Source of the DNA: Flavobacterium enshiense DK69
GTDB lineage: Bacteria; Bacteroidota; Bacteroidia; Flavobacteriales; Flavobacteriaceae
Assembly: GCF_000498495.1 (NCBI RefSeq)
Contig: NZ_AVCS01000006.1
Location: 310,001 to 374,000, forward strand
DNA: 64,000 bases
Reading direction: 5' to 3'
The translations under genes were made by a program, and so were the position numbers. Within the stretch, counting starts at the first letter, position 1. Each line of letters begins with the position of its first letter. Shown here piece by piece: positions 1 through 9,199 of the stretch. The notes beneath the pieces were generated by a model. The model had not been told where the DNA came from. It worked only from the letters and a program-made list of their open reading frames with translations, and searched no databases.

Positions 1-146
1 CCGCAGCAAGAAGTGGCAAAAGGTAAAGGCCAAAGGGAATTCGCTCTGGCAAGTCCTACCACATCACTTAGTTTGGTAGCAAAAAAACCTTCTCCAGCAT
101 ATCCTTCCGGAGGGGCTACCGTTGTATATTTTGATGAATCGCTCAT
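1..146 (-). CDS. nuoB: NADH-quinone oxidoreductase subunit B, 5' part only
   Basis: The first 48 codons of NuoB run off the left edge of the window. NuoB is the peripheral-arm subunit of respiratory complex I that holds iron-sulfur cluster N2, which hands electrons to quinone. The visible translation begins MSDSSKYTTVAPPEGY and reaches the adjacent cysteine pair (ATSCCG) that contributes ligands to N2 in this family. The gene lies 84 bases downstream of nuoA on the same strand, in the usual nuoA-nuoB order, and is presumably read from the promoter upstream of nuoA. The identity rests on the CC motif and the neighbour. Confidence 0.92.
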   Translation of the reverse strand, partial: MSDSSKYTTVAPPEGYAGEGFFATKLSDVVGLARANSLWPLPFATSCC

Positions 147-230
147 TTTAACTTTTTTAAATTTTAACTTTTGAATGCTGAGTCAGATTGTTTGTGATTT
201 AAATCAACATTCAATATTTAGACAGGATTG

Positions 231-596
231 TTATTCCCACTCTAAACCTTTTTTCTTGATAACATAGTAAAAACCGATTACCAAGAGTGTCATGAAAATT
301 CCCATTTTAAACAGTCCTTCAAGACCCATTTCCCTGAAGTTTACTGCCCAAGGGTACATGAATATTACTTCGACATCGAAAAGCACGAAAAGAATGGCAA
401 CCAAGAAGTATTTTACCGAGAAAGGAATTCTGGCATTACCTACAGACTCGATACCGCACTCAAAGGTTTTATCCTTGTTCTTAGAATGTCTTTTCGGTCC
501 TAAAAAGCCGGAAATTATGATTGTTGTTACCACAAATCCCACGGCCAAAAGTAATTGCATCGCAATAGGAATGTAATCAATTTGGTTTGTTTGCAT
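231..596 (-). CDS. nuoA: NADH-quinone oxidoreductase subunit A
   Basis: A 121-residue membrane subunit of complex I. Three hydrophobic segments are visible at about residues 14-34, 61-81 and 95-113. The family signature FDVEVIFMYPWA sits in the second helix, and a conserved Cys loop (FECGIES, near residue 46) precedes it. Length matches bacterial NuoA. It is the first gene of a nuo operon that continues out of the window through nuoB. A TTG-N19-TATATTTG promoter lies just upstream, so this is probably the operon's transcription start. Confidence 0.95.
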   Translation of the reverse strand: MQTNQIDYIPIAMQLLLAVGFVVTTIIISGFLGPKRHSKNKDKTFECGIESVGNARIPFSVKYFLVAILFVLFDVEVIFMYPWAVNFREMGLEGLFKMGIFMTLLVIGFYYVIKKKGLEWE

Positions 597-626
597 GACT
601 TAATCTCTTTTTTTTGAAAGAATCCA

Positions 627-656
627 CAAATATACATTCCTAAACTTTAAACGCAA
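627..656 (-). promoter_or_regulatory. Promoter of the nuo operon
   Basis: On the minus strand there is a TTG (654-656), 19 bases, then TATATTTG (627-634). This is the Bacteroidota primary-sigma arrangement (TTG about -33, TAnnTTTG about -7). Transcription would begin near 620, giving a leader of about 25 bases before nuoA. Confidence 0.7.
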
Positions 657-772
657 CGTAATTTTTTAATGATTTTGGCGTTATAATAGCTATAAATGTA
701 AAACATATTTAGACTAATTACAAATAATTAACTTGCTCTTATGCGGATATTTCTGAATTTTCTGAATAAAAA

Positions 773-796
773 AAACCGCTCCAATTGGAGCGGTTT
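773..796 (-). terminator. Intrinsic terminator of the cold-shock gene
   Basis: A perfect 24-base palindrome (arms AAACCGCTCCAA / TTGGAGCGGTTT) lies about 35 bases past the cold-shock stop codon. Read on the minus strand it is followed by a U run. Confidence 0.85.
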
Positions 797-829
797 AACC
801 CTTCATTCGGTAATCAAAAAATAATATAA

Positions 830-1030
830 TTAGTTTTCGATAACTGCTACTTCAGCAGCTACTTTACCTTTTCTTCCTTCTTCCTCTACGTAAGAAACTC
901 TTACACCTTCAGCAAGTCCTTCGCTTTGAAGTCCTGTAGCATGAACGAAGATGTCTTTACCTGTTTCATCGTCTGTAATGAATCCATAACCTTTAGATTC
1001 AATAAAGAATTTTACTTTACCTGTTCGCAT
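830..1030 (-). CDS. Cold-shock family nucleic-acid-binding protein
   Basis: A 66-residue single cold-shock (OB-fold) domain. It carries an RNP1-like motif (KGYGFIT, residues 13-19) and an RNP2-like motif (DIFVHAT, residues 26-32), which stack on single-stranded RNA or DNA. Proteins of this family act as cytoplasmic RNA chaperones. The length fits a CspA-type protein. It is a single-gene unit with its own consensus promoter and a perfect terminator hairpin. The sequence does not show whether it is cold-induced or constitutive. The leader predicted from the promoter is only about 23 bases, unlike the long cold-responsive leader of E. coli cspA. Confidence 0.93.
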   Translation of the reverse strand: MRTGKVKFFIESKGYGFITDDETGKDIFVHATGLQSEGLAEGVRVSYVEEEGRKGKVAAEVAVIEN

Positions 1031-1059
1031 TCTGTAAAAAAAAATAATTAATAATATTC

Positions 1060-1089
1060 CAAAGATAAACTTTTTTATGGAGCAAACAA
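1060..1089 (-). promoter_or_regulatory. Promoter of the cold-shock gene
   Basis: The minus strand shows TTG (1087-1089), 19 bases, then TATCTTTG (1060-1067), matching the Bacteroidota TTG-N19-TAnnTTTG consensus. The predicted start is near 1053, about 23 bases before the ATG. Confidence 0.7.
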
Positions 1090-1176
1090 GTTTTTTATAA
1101 AATATTTTTAAAAAAACTGTTTAAGTGTTGAGAAATTCAGATGAAAGTTATCTGAATGTTAAATAATTAAAAAAAA

Positions 1177-1195
1177 ACGACCCGAAGGTCGTCTT
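1177..1195 (-). terminator. Terminator of aspS
   Basis: The hairpin ACGACC-CGAA-GGTCGT with a tetraloop lies directly after the aspS stop codon. It is followed, on the minus strand, by a long U run. Confidence 0.85.
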
Positions 1196-1199
1196 TTGT

Positions 1200-2954
1200 C
1201 TATTGTTTTAAGTCAAGTTTTATGGATAATTCACCCATTTGCTTGTCATCTATGTGGGAAGGTGCATCAATCATAACGTCTCTTCCGGAGTTGTTTTTAG
1301 GGAAGGCAATGAAATCCCTGATGGTTTCCTGTCCGCCCAAGATTGCTACCAATCGGTCCAGACCAAACGCTAAACCTCCATGAGGCGGTGCGCCGAACTG
1401 GAAAGCATCCATTAAGAATCCGAACTGGTTTTTTGCTTCTTCTTCGGTGAAACCTAAATATTTGAACATTAATTGTTGCGTCTCTTTATCGTGGATACGA
1501 ATGGAACCTCCTCCGATTTCGTTTCCGTTTAAAACCATGTCGTAGGCATTAGCGCGTACTTTACCAGGCTCGGTAGCTAATAATTCGATGTCTTCCGGTT
1601 TTGGAGACGTGAACGGGTGATGCATCGCGTGATAACGTCCGCTTTCTTCATCGAATTCCAACAATGGGAAATCAACAACCCATAGAGGTGCGAATTCATC
1701 TGATTTACGTAAACCTAAACGTGTAGCTACTTCCATACGAAGCGCACTTAATTGTGCTCTGGTTTTGTTCGCCGGTCCGGACAACACGAAAATAATGTCG
1801 CCTTGTTTTGCTCCGGTAGCTTCTGCCCATTTCTTCAAATCGTCCTGATCGTAGAATTTATCCACGGATGATTTAAGACTTCCGTCGGCTTCACATTTAC
1901 AGTATACCATTCCCGAAGCGCCAACCTGAGGTCGTTTTACCCAGTCGATCAAAGCATCTATTTCTTTTCTCGTATAAGAAGCTCCTCCCGGAACAGCAAT
2001 TCCGACTACTAATTCTGCCGAATTGAATACGCCGAAATCTTTATGTTGTGCCACGGCGTTTAATTCGCCAAACTCCATTCCGAAACGGATATCCGGTTTG
2101 TCGTTACCGTAGGTTTTCATGGCATGGTCATAGGTCATTCTCGGGAATTTATCTACTTCGATACCTTTTATTTCTTTTAATAAATGTCTTGTAAGTCCTT
2201 CGAACATATTCAAAATATCCTCTTGTCCTACAAAAGCCATTTCACAGTCGATTTGCGTAAATTCCGGCTGGCGGTCTGCACGTAAATCCTCATCGCGGAA
2301 ACATTTTACGATTTGGAAGTATTTGTCCATGCCACCTACCATCAACAATTGTTTGAAGGTTTGCGGTGATTGTGGTAAGGCATAAAACTGTCCTGGATTC
2401 ATACGAGAAGGCACTACGAAATCACGTGCTCCTTCCGGCGTCGATTTAATCAAATAAGGTGTTTCTACTTCGCAGAAATCCTGAGCCGAAAGATAATTGC
2501 GTACTTCCTGCGCTACTTTATGACGGAATAACAAACTGTTTTTAACCGGATTTCTTCGGATATCCAAATAGCGGTATTTCATACGGATGTCTTCACCGCC
2601 GTCGGTTTCATCTTCGATAGTGAAAGGAGGAGTAATCGCTTCGTTTAAAACCGTTAATTCCGAAACCAGGATTTCAATATCACCGGTCGGCATGTTCGGG
2701 TTTTTCGACTCACGTTCGATAACTGTTCCTTTAACCTGAATTACAAATTCACGTCCCAATGTTTTAGCCAATTCAAAAACGGTTTTGTCAGTGCGGCTTT
2801 CGTCGAAAATTAATTGGGTGATTCCGTAACGATCACGAAGGTCAACCCAAATCATGAATCCTTTGTCTCTTGATTTTTGAACCCAGCCCGCAAGCGTTAC
2901 TTCGGTATTTATATTGGAAGCATTTAAAGCCCCGCAATTATGACTTCTGTACAT
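1200..2954 (-). CDS. aspS: Aspartate--tRNA ligase
   Basis: A 584-residue class II aminoacyl-tRNA synthetase that charges tRNA-Asp with aspartate in the cytoplasm. It has an N-terminal OB-fold anticodon-binding domain (about 1-105). The catalytic core carries motif 2 ([16 protein letters not shown]) and the motif 3 arginine (GLAFGLDRL) near the C-terminus. The insertion and overall length fit the bacterial-type AspRS of about 590 residues. It is transcribed alone and ends in a tight terminator. A CAAATTTA on the plus strand at 2972-2979 reads as a -10 box TAAATTTG upstream of the ATG. Confidence 0.97.
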   Translation of the reverse strand: MYRSHNCGALNASNINTEVTLAGWVQKSRDKGFMIWVDLRDRYGITQLIFDESRTDKTVFELAKTLGREFVIQVKGTVIERESKNPNMPTGDIEILVSELTVLNEAITPPFTIEDETDGGEDIRMKYRYLDIRRNPVKNSLLFRHKVAQEVRNYLSAQDFCEVETPYLIKSTPEGARDFVVPSRMNPGQFYALPQSPQTFKQLLMVGGMDKYFQIVKCFRDEDLRADRQPEFTQIDCEMAFVGQEDILNMFEGLTRHLLKEIKGIEVDKFPRMTYDHAMKTYGNDKPDIRFGMEFGELNAVAQHKDFGVFNSAELVVGIAVPGGASYTRKEIDALIDWVKRPQVGASGMVYCKCEADGSLKSSVDKFYDQDDLKKWAEATGAKQGDIIFVLSGPANKTRAQLSALRMEVATRLGLRKSDEFAPLWVVDFPLLEFDEESGRYHAMHHPFTSPKPEDIELLATEPGKVRANAYDMVLNGNEIGGGSIRIHDKETQQLMFKYLGFTEEEAKNQFGFLMDAFQFGAPPHGGLAFGLDRLVAILGGQETIRDFIAFPKNNSGRDVMIDAPSHIDDKQMGELSIKLDLKQ

Positions 2955-3164
2955 TTTTTTAAAATTTGATGCAAATTTAAGTTTTTTTTTGACTTTGAAA
3001 CTTGGCTTTTCAATATTAGGAGCAAATTTAATTATGTAGGATTTTACTTTATTGTGTTAAGTTTCGTTTCAATGTTTCCAAATTGTTATCTAAAAGTTTC
3101 TTTAATGTAAAATATGTCGTAAATTAGTGTAATATTTTAGCTAACCTATTAAAATACAGATACT

Positions 3165-3512
3165 ATGAGAAAGACTTTATTCGTGGGATTGTTACTGATG
3201 GCAGGAGTGGTTTCCGCTCAGAAAATTGAGCCAAAATATGAGGTTATGGGGAAACAGGTGAAAGCGACCTATTATTATGATAACGGTCAGATAAAACAGG
3301 AAGGGTTTTACAAAGACGGGAAACTGAATGGAAAATGGATAGCTTATAACGAAGATGGTTCCAAACAATCGATGGGAGAATATGCAAAAGGTGTGAAAAC
3401 CGGGAAATGGTTCTTTTGGAATAACGCCACACTGGCAGAAGTTGATTACAACCAGAGTAAGATCGTTGAGATAAAAAAATGGACTAAAGACGCGATAGTA
3501 AACAGGAATTAA
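3165..3512 (+). CDS. Secreted protein with MORN-like repeats (YwqK-antitoxin-like)
   Basis: A 115-residue protein with a signal peptide ending near residue 18 (VVSAQ). At least two MORN_2-type repeats follow, recognisable as NGQIKQEGFYKDGKLNGKW and the related GEYAKGVKTGKW. Short proteins of this kind are often labelled 'toxin-antitoxin system YwqK family antitoxin', but no toxin is adjacent and the export signal argues against a cytoplasmic antitoxin role. The function is unknown; a periplasmic or surface repeat protein is the safest reading. Its terminator is nearly identical to that of the next gene. Confidence 0.75.
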   Translation: MRKTLFVGLLLMAGVVSAQKIEPKYEVMGKQVKATYYYDNGQIKQEGFYKDGKLNGKWIAYNEDGSKQSMGEYAKGVKTGKWFFWNNATLAEVDYNQSKIVEIKKWTKDAIVNRN

Positions 3513-3584
3513 CCACGGTCTGCTTTCGAGAAAAGGTTATACCTGTTTATAAAGACGGATTCAATACCAGCGTCTTTGAGGGGG

Positions 3585-3623
3585 AATGGCTGTTACAGAG
3601 TAGTGACAGCCATTCTTGTTTTT
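3585..3623 (+). terminator. Terminator after the MORN-repeat gene (copy 1 of a twin)
   Basis: The stem AATGGCTGTTAC / GTGACAGCCATT is followed by a T-rich tail. About 30 bases of it recur with two changes after the downstream TlpA-like gene. Confidence 0.8.
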
Positions 3624-3673
3624 AGTCGGAAAAATAAATTCACAAACAAAAGTTAAATCTTACAAATAAATAA

Positions 3674-3681
3674 TATATTTG
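3674..3681 (+). promoter_or_regulatory. Predicted -10 box of the TlpA-like gene
   Basis: TATATTTG matches TAnnTTTG and lies 28 bases before the ATG. No convincing TTG is seen at the usual distance upstream. Confidence 0.5.
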
Positions 3682-3709
3682 ATTTTTCAATCAAAAAAAT
3701 TATAACATA

Positions 3710-4702
3710 ATGAAGAAATTTTTTCTAACAGTAACTACTTTGCTGCTAACTGCTACAGCCATCGCACAAAATAAGGAATATGTTACTTTTTCTGCAACTA
3801 TTGCAAACGGTCCTAATGAAGCTACAATTACTTCGAGAGGAAAATTGATTAAAAATATCAGTGGAAAAAATGGTGTTTTTAAGGATACTCTAAGAGTGAA
3901 AGAAGGTATGTATGAATTGCATATAGGTGAGGAGTATACCGATTTGTACCTAAAAAATGGCTATGATTTAAAAATGAAGATGGATGTTAATCAGTTTGAT
4001 GAATCCGTAGTTTATGAAGGAATCGGGGCTCCGGAAAATAATTTTTTAGCCAAACAGATTTTATTGGATGAAAAACTTGATTTCAATGGATTGATGGCTT
4101 CCAATGAAGCAGATTTCAATGCAAAATACAATGAAATCCTAAAAAATAATATGTCTCGTTTGGACGATAAAAGTCTTTCGCCTTCTTTCGTAGCACTTCA
4201 AAAAAAGCAAATGGAGATGAAATACGGCCAGTTAAAAACGATTTACGATCAAAGAGTAAAAGTTGGGAAAATGAACAACACTATGGCGCCTTCCTTTGAT
4301 TATGTTAACTACAAAGGAGGAAAGTCAAAGCTGGAAGATTTTAGAGGAAAGTTTGTATACATCGATCTTTGGGCTACCTGGTGCGGACCTTGTCGTGCAG
4401 AAATTCCTTTTTTAAAGGATGTTGAAAAAAAGTACCATGGTAAAAATATTGTTTTCATGAGTATTTCCATAGATAAACAGACTGATGTGGAAAAATGGAA
4501 AAAAATGGTTAAAGAAAAAGAATTAGGTGGTGTACAGCTTTTCGCAGACAATGACTGGAATTCAAAATTTGTGCAGGATTTTAAAGTAACCGGAATTCCA
4601 AGATTTATTTTAATTGATCCGAATGGGAAAGTGGTAAACGCCGATGCCCCAAGACCTTCTTCTCCGGAATTAGCTTCTGTTTTTGATAAGTTATTGAACT
4701 AA
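3710..4702 (+). CDS. TlpA-family thiol-disulfide oxidoreductase
   Basis: A 330-residue periplasmic thioredoxin-like protein. It has a signal peptide (about 1-19, ending TAIAQ). An N-terminal beta-rich region of the DUF4369 kind follows (about 20-125), then a helical linker. The C-terminal thioredoxin fold holds the active site WATWCGPC near residues 222-229 and the cis-proline segment TGIPRF. Proteins with this layout are widespread in Bacteroidota and are thought to reduce or isomerise disulfides in envelope proteins. The substrate cannot be told from the sequence. It is a single-gene unit with its own -10 box and terminator. Confidence 0.88.
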   Translation: MKKFFLTVTTLLLTATAIAQNKEYVTFSATIANGPNEATITSRGKLIKNISGKNGVFKDTLRVKEGMYELHIGEEYTDLYLKNGYDLKMKMDVNQFDESVVYEGIGAPENNFLAKQILLDEKLDFNGLMASNEADFNAKYNEILKNNMSRLDDKSLSPSFVALQKKQMEMKYGQLKTIYDQRVKVGKMNNTMAPSFDYVNYKGGKSKLEDFRGKFVYIDLWATWCGPCRAEIPFLKDVEKKYHGKNIVFMSISIDKQTDVEKWKKMVKEKELGGVQLFADNDWNSKFVQDFKVTGIPRFILIDPNGKVVNADAPRPSSPELASVFDKLLN

Positions 4703-4725
4703 ACGAAAGAAGTTTTAAAACGATG

Positions 4726-4763
4726 AATGGCTGTTACAGATTAGTAACAGCCATTTTTGTTTA
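4726..4763 (+). terminator. Terminator after the TlpA-like gene (copy 2 of a twin)
   Basis: The stem AATGGCTGTTAC / GTAACAGCCATT followed by TTTTTG is almost the same sequence as the terminator at 3585. Confidence 0.85.
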
Positions 4764-4824
4764 TGGGTGTTCCTGCAATTTGGATGTTATTACGGATTAT
4801 TTAGGTATCCGAAGGGCAAAATAA

Positions 4825-4850
4825 AACCCGCTGCAACACTGCAGCGGGTT
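4825..4850 (-). terminator. Terminator of the RND efflux operon
   Basis: A ten-base stem, AACCCGCTGC / GCAGCGGGTT, with a six-base loop lies 24 bases past the stop of the RND permease. An A run on the plus strand supplies the U tail for minus-strand transcripts. Confidence 0.85.
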
Positions 4851-4873
4851 CTGTAACAACTTAAATTTAAAGA

Positions 4874-7800
4874 TTACATTTCGTGTTTCGGGTTGAAACC
4901 GTCTTCACTTAATTCTTTATGGACATAATCGGCTACCATTTCAGCTTCATAATCAATTTTTTCTCCTTTAGAGAATTTGGCAACTATTTTCTCCATGATT
5001 TCATAAATCACTGGAACGATAATCAGGGTAAGGAATAATGAGGATATTAATCCACCGATGATTACCCATGCCAAACCATTTTTCCATTCCGCACCAGCTC
5101 CAGATGCTAATGCAATTGGGAACATACCAAAAACCATGGCAATAGTAGTCATTAAGATCGGACGCAAACGAGCGTGGTTGGCCTGTATTAATGCCGTACG
5201 GATTGTTTCGCCGGCTGCACGACGCTGGTTGGTATAATCCACCAACATAATCGCGTTTTTACACACCAAACCAATAAGCATGATTATACCCAAAATGGTA
5301 AATATGTTCAAACTATTGTTGGTTAATCCTAGGGCTAATAATGCTCCGATGAAAGAAAGCGGAATGGCGAATAATACCACAAACGGGTGGACAAAGCTAT
5401 CATACAAACTTACCATTACAAGATAAACCAAAATAATAGCTGCCAATAATGCAATTCCCAAAGTACCGAAACCTTCGTCCTGGTTTTCCTGCTGGCCTCC
5501 CCAAATATAATTTACCCCATTTGGTTTTTTAAGTTTCTCTAATTTCGTTTTCCATTCGTTAACAATGGTACCTGCGGGAACTCCAACATTTTGCCCTTGA
5601 ACGGTAACCGAAGCGGTTTTATCTCTTCGCTCTAACTGGCTTGGCCCTGAGCCTTCGGAAATTGCAGCAAATTGAGATAATTTGATTTGTTGTCCCGCAC
5701 TGTTTACGAAAATCAAATTGCTTACATCTTCAACACTTTTTCGGTTAAAGGCATCGTATTTAATGTTGATGTCGTATTCATATTCACCAGCTCTGAACTT
5801 TCCGTCTGTATTTCCGCTGAAGGCAGTCTGCATTGTCATACCTACAGTTTGTAAAGTAAGACCTAAAGCGGCCATTTTATCACGATCAACCTGTACGTTT
5901 ACCTCTGGGTTACCTTCTTCAACCGTTAATTTGATTTCAGTGGTTCCGGCTATGGTGCGTAATTGTGCTTCGGCTTGTTTGGCAAATGCCATTGCTGTTT
6001 TAACATCCGGTCCGGTTACAATTAAAGCAAGTGAAGCATCTTCGGCAGTTCCTAAAATACCTACCGGCACCGTTTTTACTTTAGCCCCGACTAAAACTTT
6101 TTCCAGTTTACGTTTGATTTTTGCGGCATATACCGAAGCATCATCGGTTCTTAATGACTGATCAATCATTTTAACATCGATTTCAGCTTTATAAGCTGTA
6201 GCCTGAGTTCCTGCAAATCCTTCCGAAGTCTGTCCGATAATGGTAAACTGACTTTCAACATATTGTTCTTTTTTCAAAAAGGCTTCTGCTTTTTGAGTCA
6301 TGAAGTTGGTTTGTTCCAGGGAAGCATCTTTTGGCATCTCAATCTGAACTAAAAATTCCCCACTATCCGAACTGGCAAAAAACTCTCCTCCGATAAATCC
6401 TCCGCCAAAGAGCCCGAAAATAGTACCGAAAAACAAGACCAAAACAACTAAAATTGTTTTGATGTAATGATCCAGACACCAATTTAACAAGTCTGTAACC
6501 CAATTAGTAAAACGAGTTAGATATCTTTCGAAGCCTAAAATGATTTTTCCAAATAAGTTTTTACCTTCAATGTGTTCCAATCTACCAAAACGTGAAGACA
6601 ACCACGGAATAATGGTGAAAGAAGCTAATAATGATAACATAGTTGAAATCATTACCGTAACACAAAACTGTGTAATAATGTCTGAAACTAATCCGGAACT
6701 CATGGATATTGGTAAAAATACTACCACAATTACTAAGGTGATAGAAGTTACCGTACCTCCAATTTCGGCTGTTCCGTCAAATGAAGCACGGATTCGGCTT
6801 TTGCCCATTTCCATATGCCTGTAGATGTTTTCCAGAACCACGATGGCATCATCAACCAAGATACCTACAACAAGAGATAGTCCCAACAAACTCATTAGGT
6901 TCAAGGTGTATCCCATCAAATATATACCGATGAAAGTCGCAATTAACGAGGCTGGGATAGATACCATTACAATAAGCGAGTTACGGATACTGTGCAGGAA
7001 AAATAGCATCACAAAAGCAACAAGAATAACTGCAAAAAATAAATCGTGAATTACGGAATCCGCTGCATCTAATGTATAAACCGTACTGTCTTTGGCTATT
7101 TCTAAAGTAAGATTGTTTGCGGCGTATTCCTTTTGCAGTTTGTCAAGAGATACTTTTAAATGTTCACTTACAGCAACTGCATTCGCATCCGATTGTTTTA
7201 CAATTTGAAGAATGATGGCGCTTTTTTGATCTACCCTGGAAATTTTTTCGGCTAATTTTTGAGAATCCTGAACGTCGGCAATATCTCTCAAACGGATGTC
7301 TATTCCGTTTTGAGAAGAAACTACCAGGTTTCTTAATTCTTCAACATTTTTGTATTTTCCAGCTAAACGAATTAATATTTTTTGATTTCTGGTTTGGATG
7401 TTTCCTGTTGGGAAATCAAGATTCGAAGCCAGGATAATTTGTTGTACTTGTGGCACTGAGATACCATAACCCTGCATTTTCAGAGCGTCTAAATTCACCT
7501 GAATTTCACGTTCCTGACCACCGATAATGTTAACCTGAGCCACACCTGGCACACGGGATAATACCGGCGCTACTTTTTTATCAATTAAATCATAGAAGGC
7601 AGCTTCGTCCATTTTAGCATTGGCTCCTACCGTCATAATTGGTAAGTCACTAAATGAGAACTTGCTCAACGCGGGTGTTTTAGCATCCTCTGGTAAATCA
7701 CTGATCAAAGCGTTTACTTTACGTTGTGCGTCGTTCATCGCAACATCAATGTTGGCCTCAGTGGTTAAAGTAATCGATACTACTGATAAACTTTCGTATG

Positions 7801-8050
7801 ATTTAGAGTCAATTTTCTTAATGTTTTCCAAAGAGGCAATTCCGTCTTCAATCTTCTTGGTCACCGTATTTTCTATCTCACTTGGAGAAGCTCCCGGATA
7901 TACGGTAGAAATTGTAATAACGTTTGATTCGAACTTCGGGATCAATTCATAGCCTAATTGGCTATAGGTGAAAAGTCCTCCTAATGTTAGTATCGTGAAC
8001 AATACGATTACCAACGAAGGACGTTTGATGGATATTTCGGCTAGTTTCAT
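4874..8050 (-). CDS. RND efflux transporter, inner-membrane permease
   Basis: A 1058-residue resistance-nodulation-division pump subunit, the proton-driven inner-membrane part of a tripartite exporter. It shows the standard N-terminal helix (about 11-30), two large periplasmic domains and two six-helix bundles. The paired aspartates of the proton relay are present in GILVDDAIVVLEN, near residue 400. The sequence is closer to the hydrophobe/amphiphile (AcrB-like) group than to metal pumps, but substrates cannot be read from sequence. It is the last gene of the TetR-TolC-MFP-RND operon, 75 bases after the adaptor gene, and ends at a strong terminator. Confidence 0.94.
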   Translation of the reverse strand: MKLAEISIKRPSLVIVLFTILTLGGLFTYSQLGYELIPKFESNVITISTVYPGASPSEIENTVTKKIEDGIASLENIKKIDSKSYESLSVVSITLTTEANIDVAMNDAQRKVNALISDLPEDAKTPALSKFSFSDLPIMTVGANAKMDEAAFYDLIDKKVAPVLSRVPGVAQVNIIGGQEREIQVNLDALKMQGYGISVPQVQQIILASNLDFPTGNIQTRNQKILIRLAGKYKNVEELRNLVVSSQNGIDIRLRDIADVQDSQKLAEKISRVDQKSAIILQIVKQSDANAVAVSEHLKVSLDKLQKEYAANNLTLEIAKDSTVYTLDAADSVIHDLFFAVILVAFVMLFFLHSIRNSLIVMVSIPASLIATFIGIYLMGYTLNLMSLLGLSLVVGILVDDAIVVLENIYRHMEMGKSRIRASFDGTAEIGGTVTSITLVIVVVFLPISMSSGLVSDIITQFCVTVMISTMLSLLASFTIIPWLSSRFGRLEHIEGKNLFGKIILGFERYLTRFTNWVTDLLNWCLDHYIKTILVVLVLFFGTIFGLFGGGFIGGEFFASSDSGEFLVQIEMPKDASLEQTNFMTQKAEAFLKKEQYVESQFTIIGQTSEGFAGTQATAYKAEIDVKMIDQSLRTDDASVYAAKIKRKLEKVLVGAKVKTVPVGILGTAEDASLALIVTGPDVKTAMAFAKQAEAQLRTIAGTTEIKLTVEEGNPEVNVQVDRDKMAALGLTLQTVGMTMQTAFSGNTDGKFRAGEYEYDINIKYDAFNRKSVEDVSNLIFVNSAGQQIKLSQFAAISEGSGPSQLERRDKTASVTVQGQNVGVPAGTIVNEWKTKLEKLKKPNGVNYIWGGQQENQDEGFGTLGIALLAAIILVYLVMVSLYDSFVHPFVVLFAIPLSFIGALLALGLTNNSLNIFTILGIIMLIGLVCKNAIMLVDYTNQRRAAGETIRTALIQANHARLRPILMTTIAMVFGMFPIALASGAGAEWKNGLAWVIIGGLISSLFLTLIIVPVIYEIMEKIVAKFSKGEKIDYEAEMVADYVHKELSEDGFNPKHEM

Positions 8051-8125
8051 ATTAGTTTTTGTGTTACCACCAAGTGATTTCAGGTTACTTGGCGTAATTT
8101 TGTTTTTCTCTTAATTACAGGGCGA

Positions 8126-9190
8126 TTATTTAATAACTTCTACAGCATTGCCATCTTGCAAGTTGATTTGTCCAGTAATAATTACGCTTTCACCATCCGA
8201 TAATCCATCAATAATTTCAACCTGATCTCCTAAAATTCTACCGGCTACTACTTTTCTTAATTTGGCTACACCATTTTCAACTACAAAAAGTTGGTTGCTG
8301 TTTACGCTTTCCAAAAATGCTGTTCTGGGAACAATTTTTAAATTTTGTTTTTGGTTTGAGCCAAATTTTGATGTTCCGTACATACCTGCTTTCAAGCTGT
8401 TGTTGGCGTTGTTGGTCACTTCGATTTCAACAGGGAAATTTAACGTTGCATCCGCTTTAGGGGCAATGAATGTAATTTTACCGGAAAAAGTTTTATCAGG
8501 ATAAACTGTGGAAACAATAGTTACCGATTGTCCTATTTTTAAGCTGGCCACTTGATTTTCGGTTACAGTAACGTTTAATTTCAATTTGGAAACATCAACA
8601 ATGTCAAACATTTCAGAGGCAGGCATCCCTGTTAATATAGAACCTGGCTCGATATACCTTTTGTTAATATATCCTTTGATAGGTGCTTTAACTTTAGTGT
8701 CGCCTACATTAATATTTGCCTGAGTTAAACTAGCTTTAGCATTGGTTAGATTCAATTTTGCCTGATCCAATTGTTGCTTGGTAACTCCGCCGGTTTTATA
8801 AGCATTTTCATAACGATCGTAGTCAGCTTTAGCATTTTGATATACTGCATTTGCAGTATTAGCATTTACGTTGATAACGTCGGCTCTCATAGTTAAAAGC
8901 GTTTGTCCTACGGTTACGTAATCTCCTTCGTCTACGAAAACTTTGATTACTTTTCCTGATTTTTCTGCAGAGAAAGTAAGTTCCTGAATTGGTGAAAAAA
9001 TACCGTTAGCACTAAAATCTAAGGATACATTTTCAGTTTTAACTGTTGCTGTTTTTACAGCTACTGCCGCATTTTTTTCGGCAACAATATCTGTTTTGGC
9101 TTTGTTCTCGGCTTTGTTTTTATTAAGAATGTAGCCTATTAGACCTAATGAGGCAATAATTATAGTTATGGTAATAATAGTCTTTTTCAT
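8126..9190 (-). CDS. RND efflux periplasmic adaptor (membrane-fusion protein)
   Basis: A 354-residue adaptor linking the RND permease to the outer-membrane channel. The N-terminus has one hydrophobic segment (about 4-22). This is followed by a barrel-sandwich half with VFVDEGDYVTVGQTLL, a coiled-coil hairpin (about 110-160), the second sandwich half (KAPIKGYINKRYIEPGS), a beta-barrel, and a membrane-proximal domain ending in DGLSDGESVIITG. This is the usual HlyD/AcrA order and length. It lies nine bases after the TolC-like gene and is surely co-transcribed with it. Confidence 0.93.
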   Translation of the reverse strand: MKKTIITITIIIASLGLIGYILNKNKAENKAKTDIVAEKNAAVAVKTATVKTENVSLDFSANGIFSPIQELTFSAEKSGKVIKVFVDEGDYVTVGQTLLTMRADVINVNANTANAVYQNAKADYDRYENAYKTGGVTKQQLDQAKLNLTNAKASLTQANINVGDTKVKAPIKGYINKRYIEPGSILTGMPASEMFDIVDVSKLKLNVTVTENQVASLKIGQSVTIVSTVYPDKTFSGKITFIAPKADATLNFPVEIEVTNNANNSLKAGMYGTSKFGSNQKQNLKIVPRTAFLESVNSNQLFVVENGVAKLRKVVAGRILGDQVEIIDGLSDGESVIITGQINLQDGNAVEVIK

Positions 9191-9199
9191 TTTGGTTGA

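Noticed and set aside
292..576. A 94-codon plus-strand frame opposite nuoA
   Set aside because: It is antisense to a clear complex I subunit with no supporting promoter or domain.
5682..7952. Several plus-strand open frames opposite the RND permease gene
   Set aside because: They are shadows of a strongly conserved gene on the minus strand and show no domains of their own.
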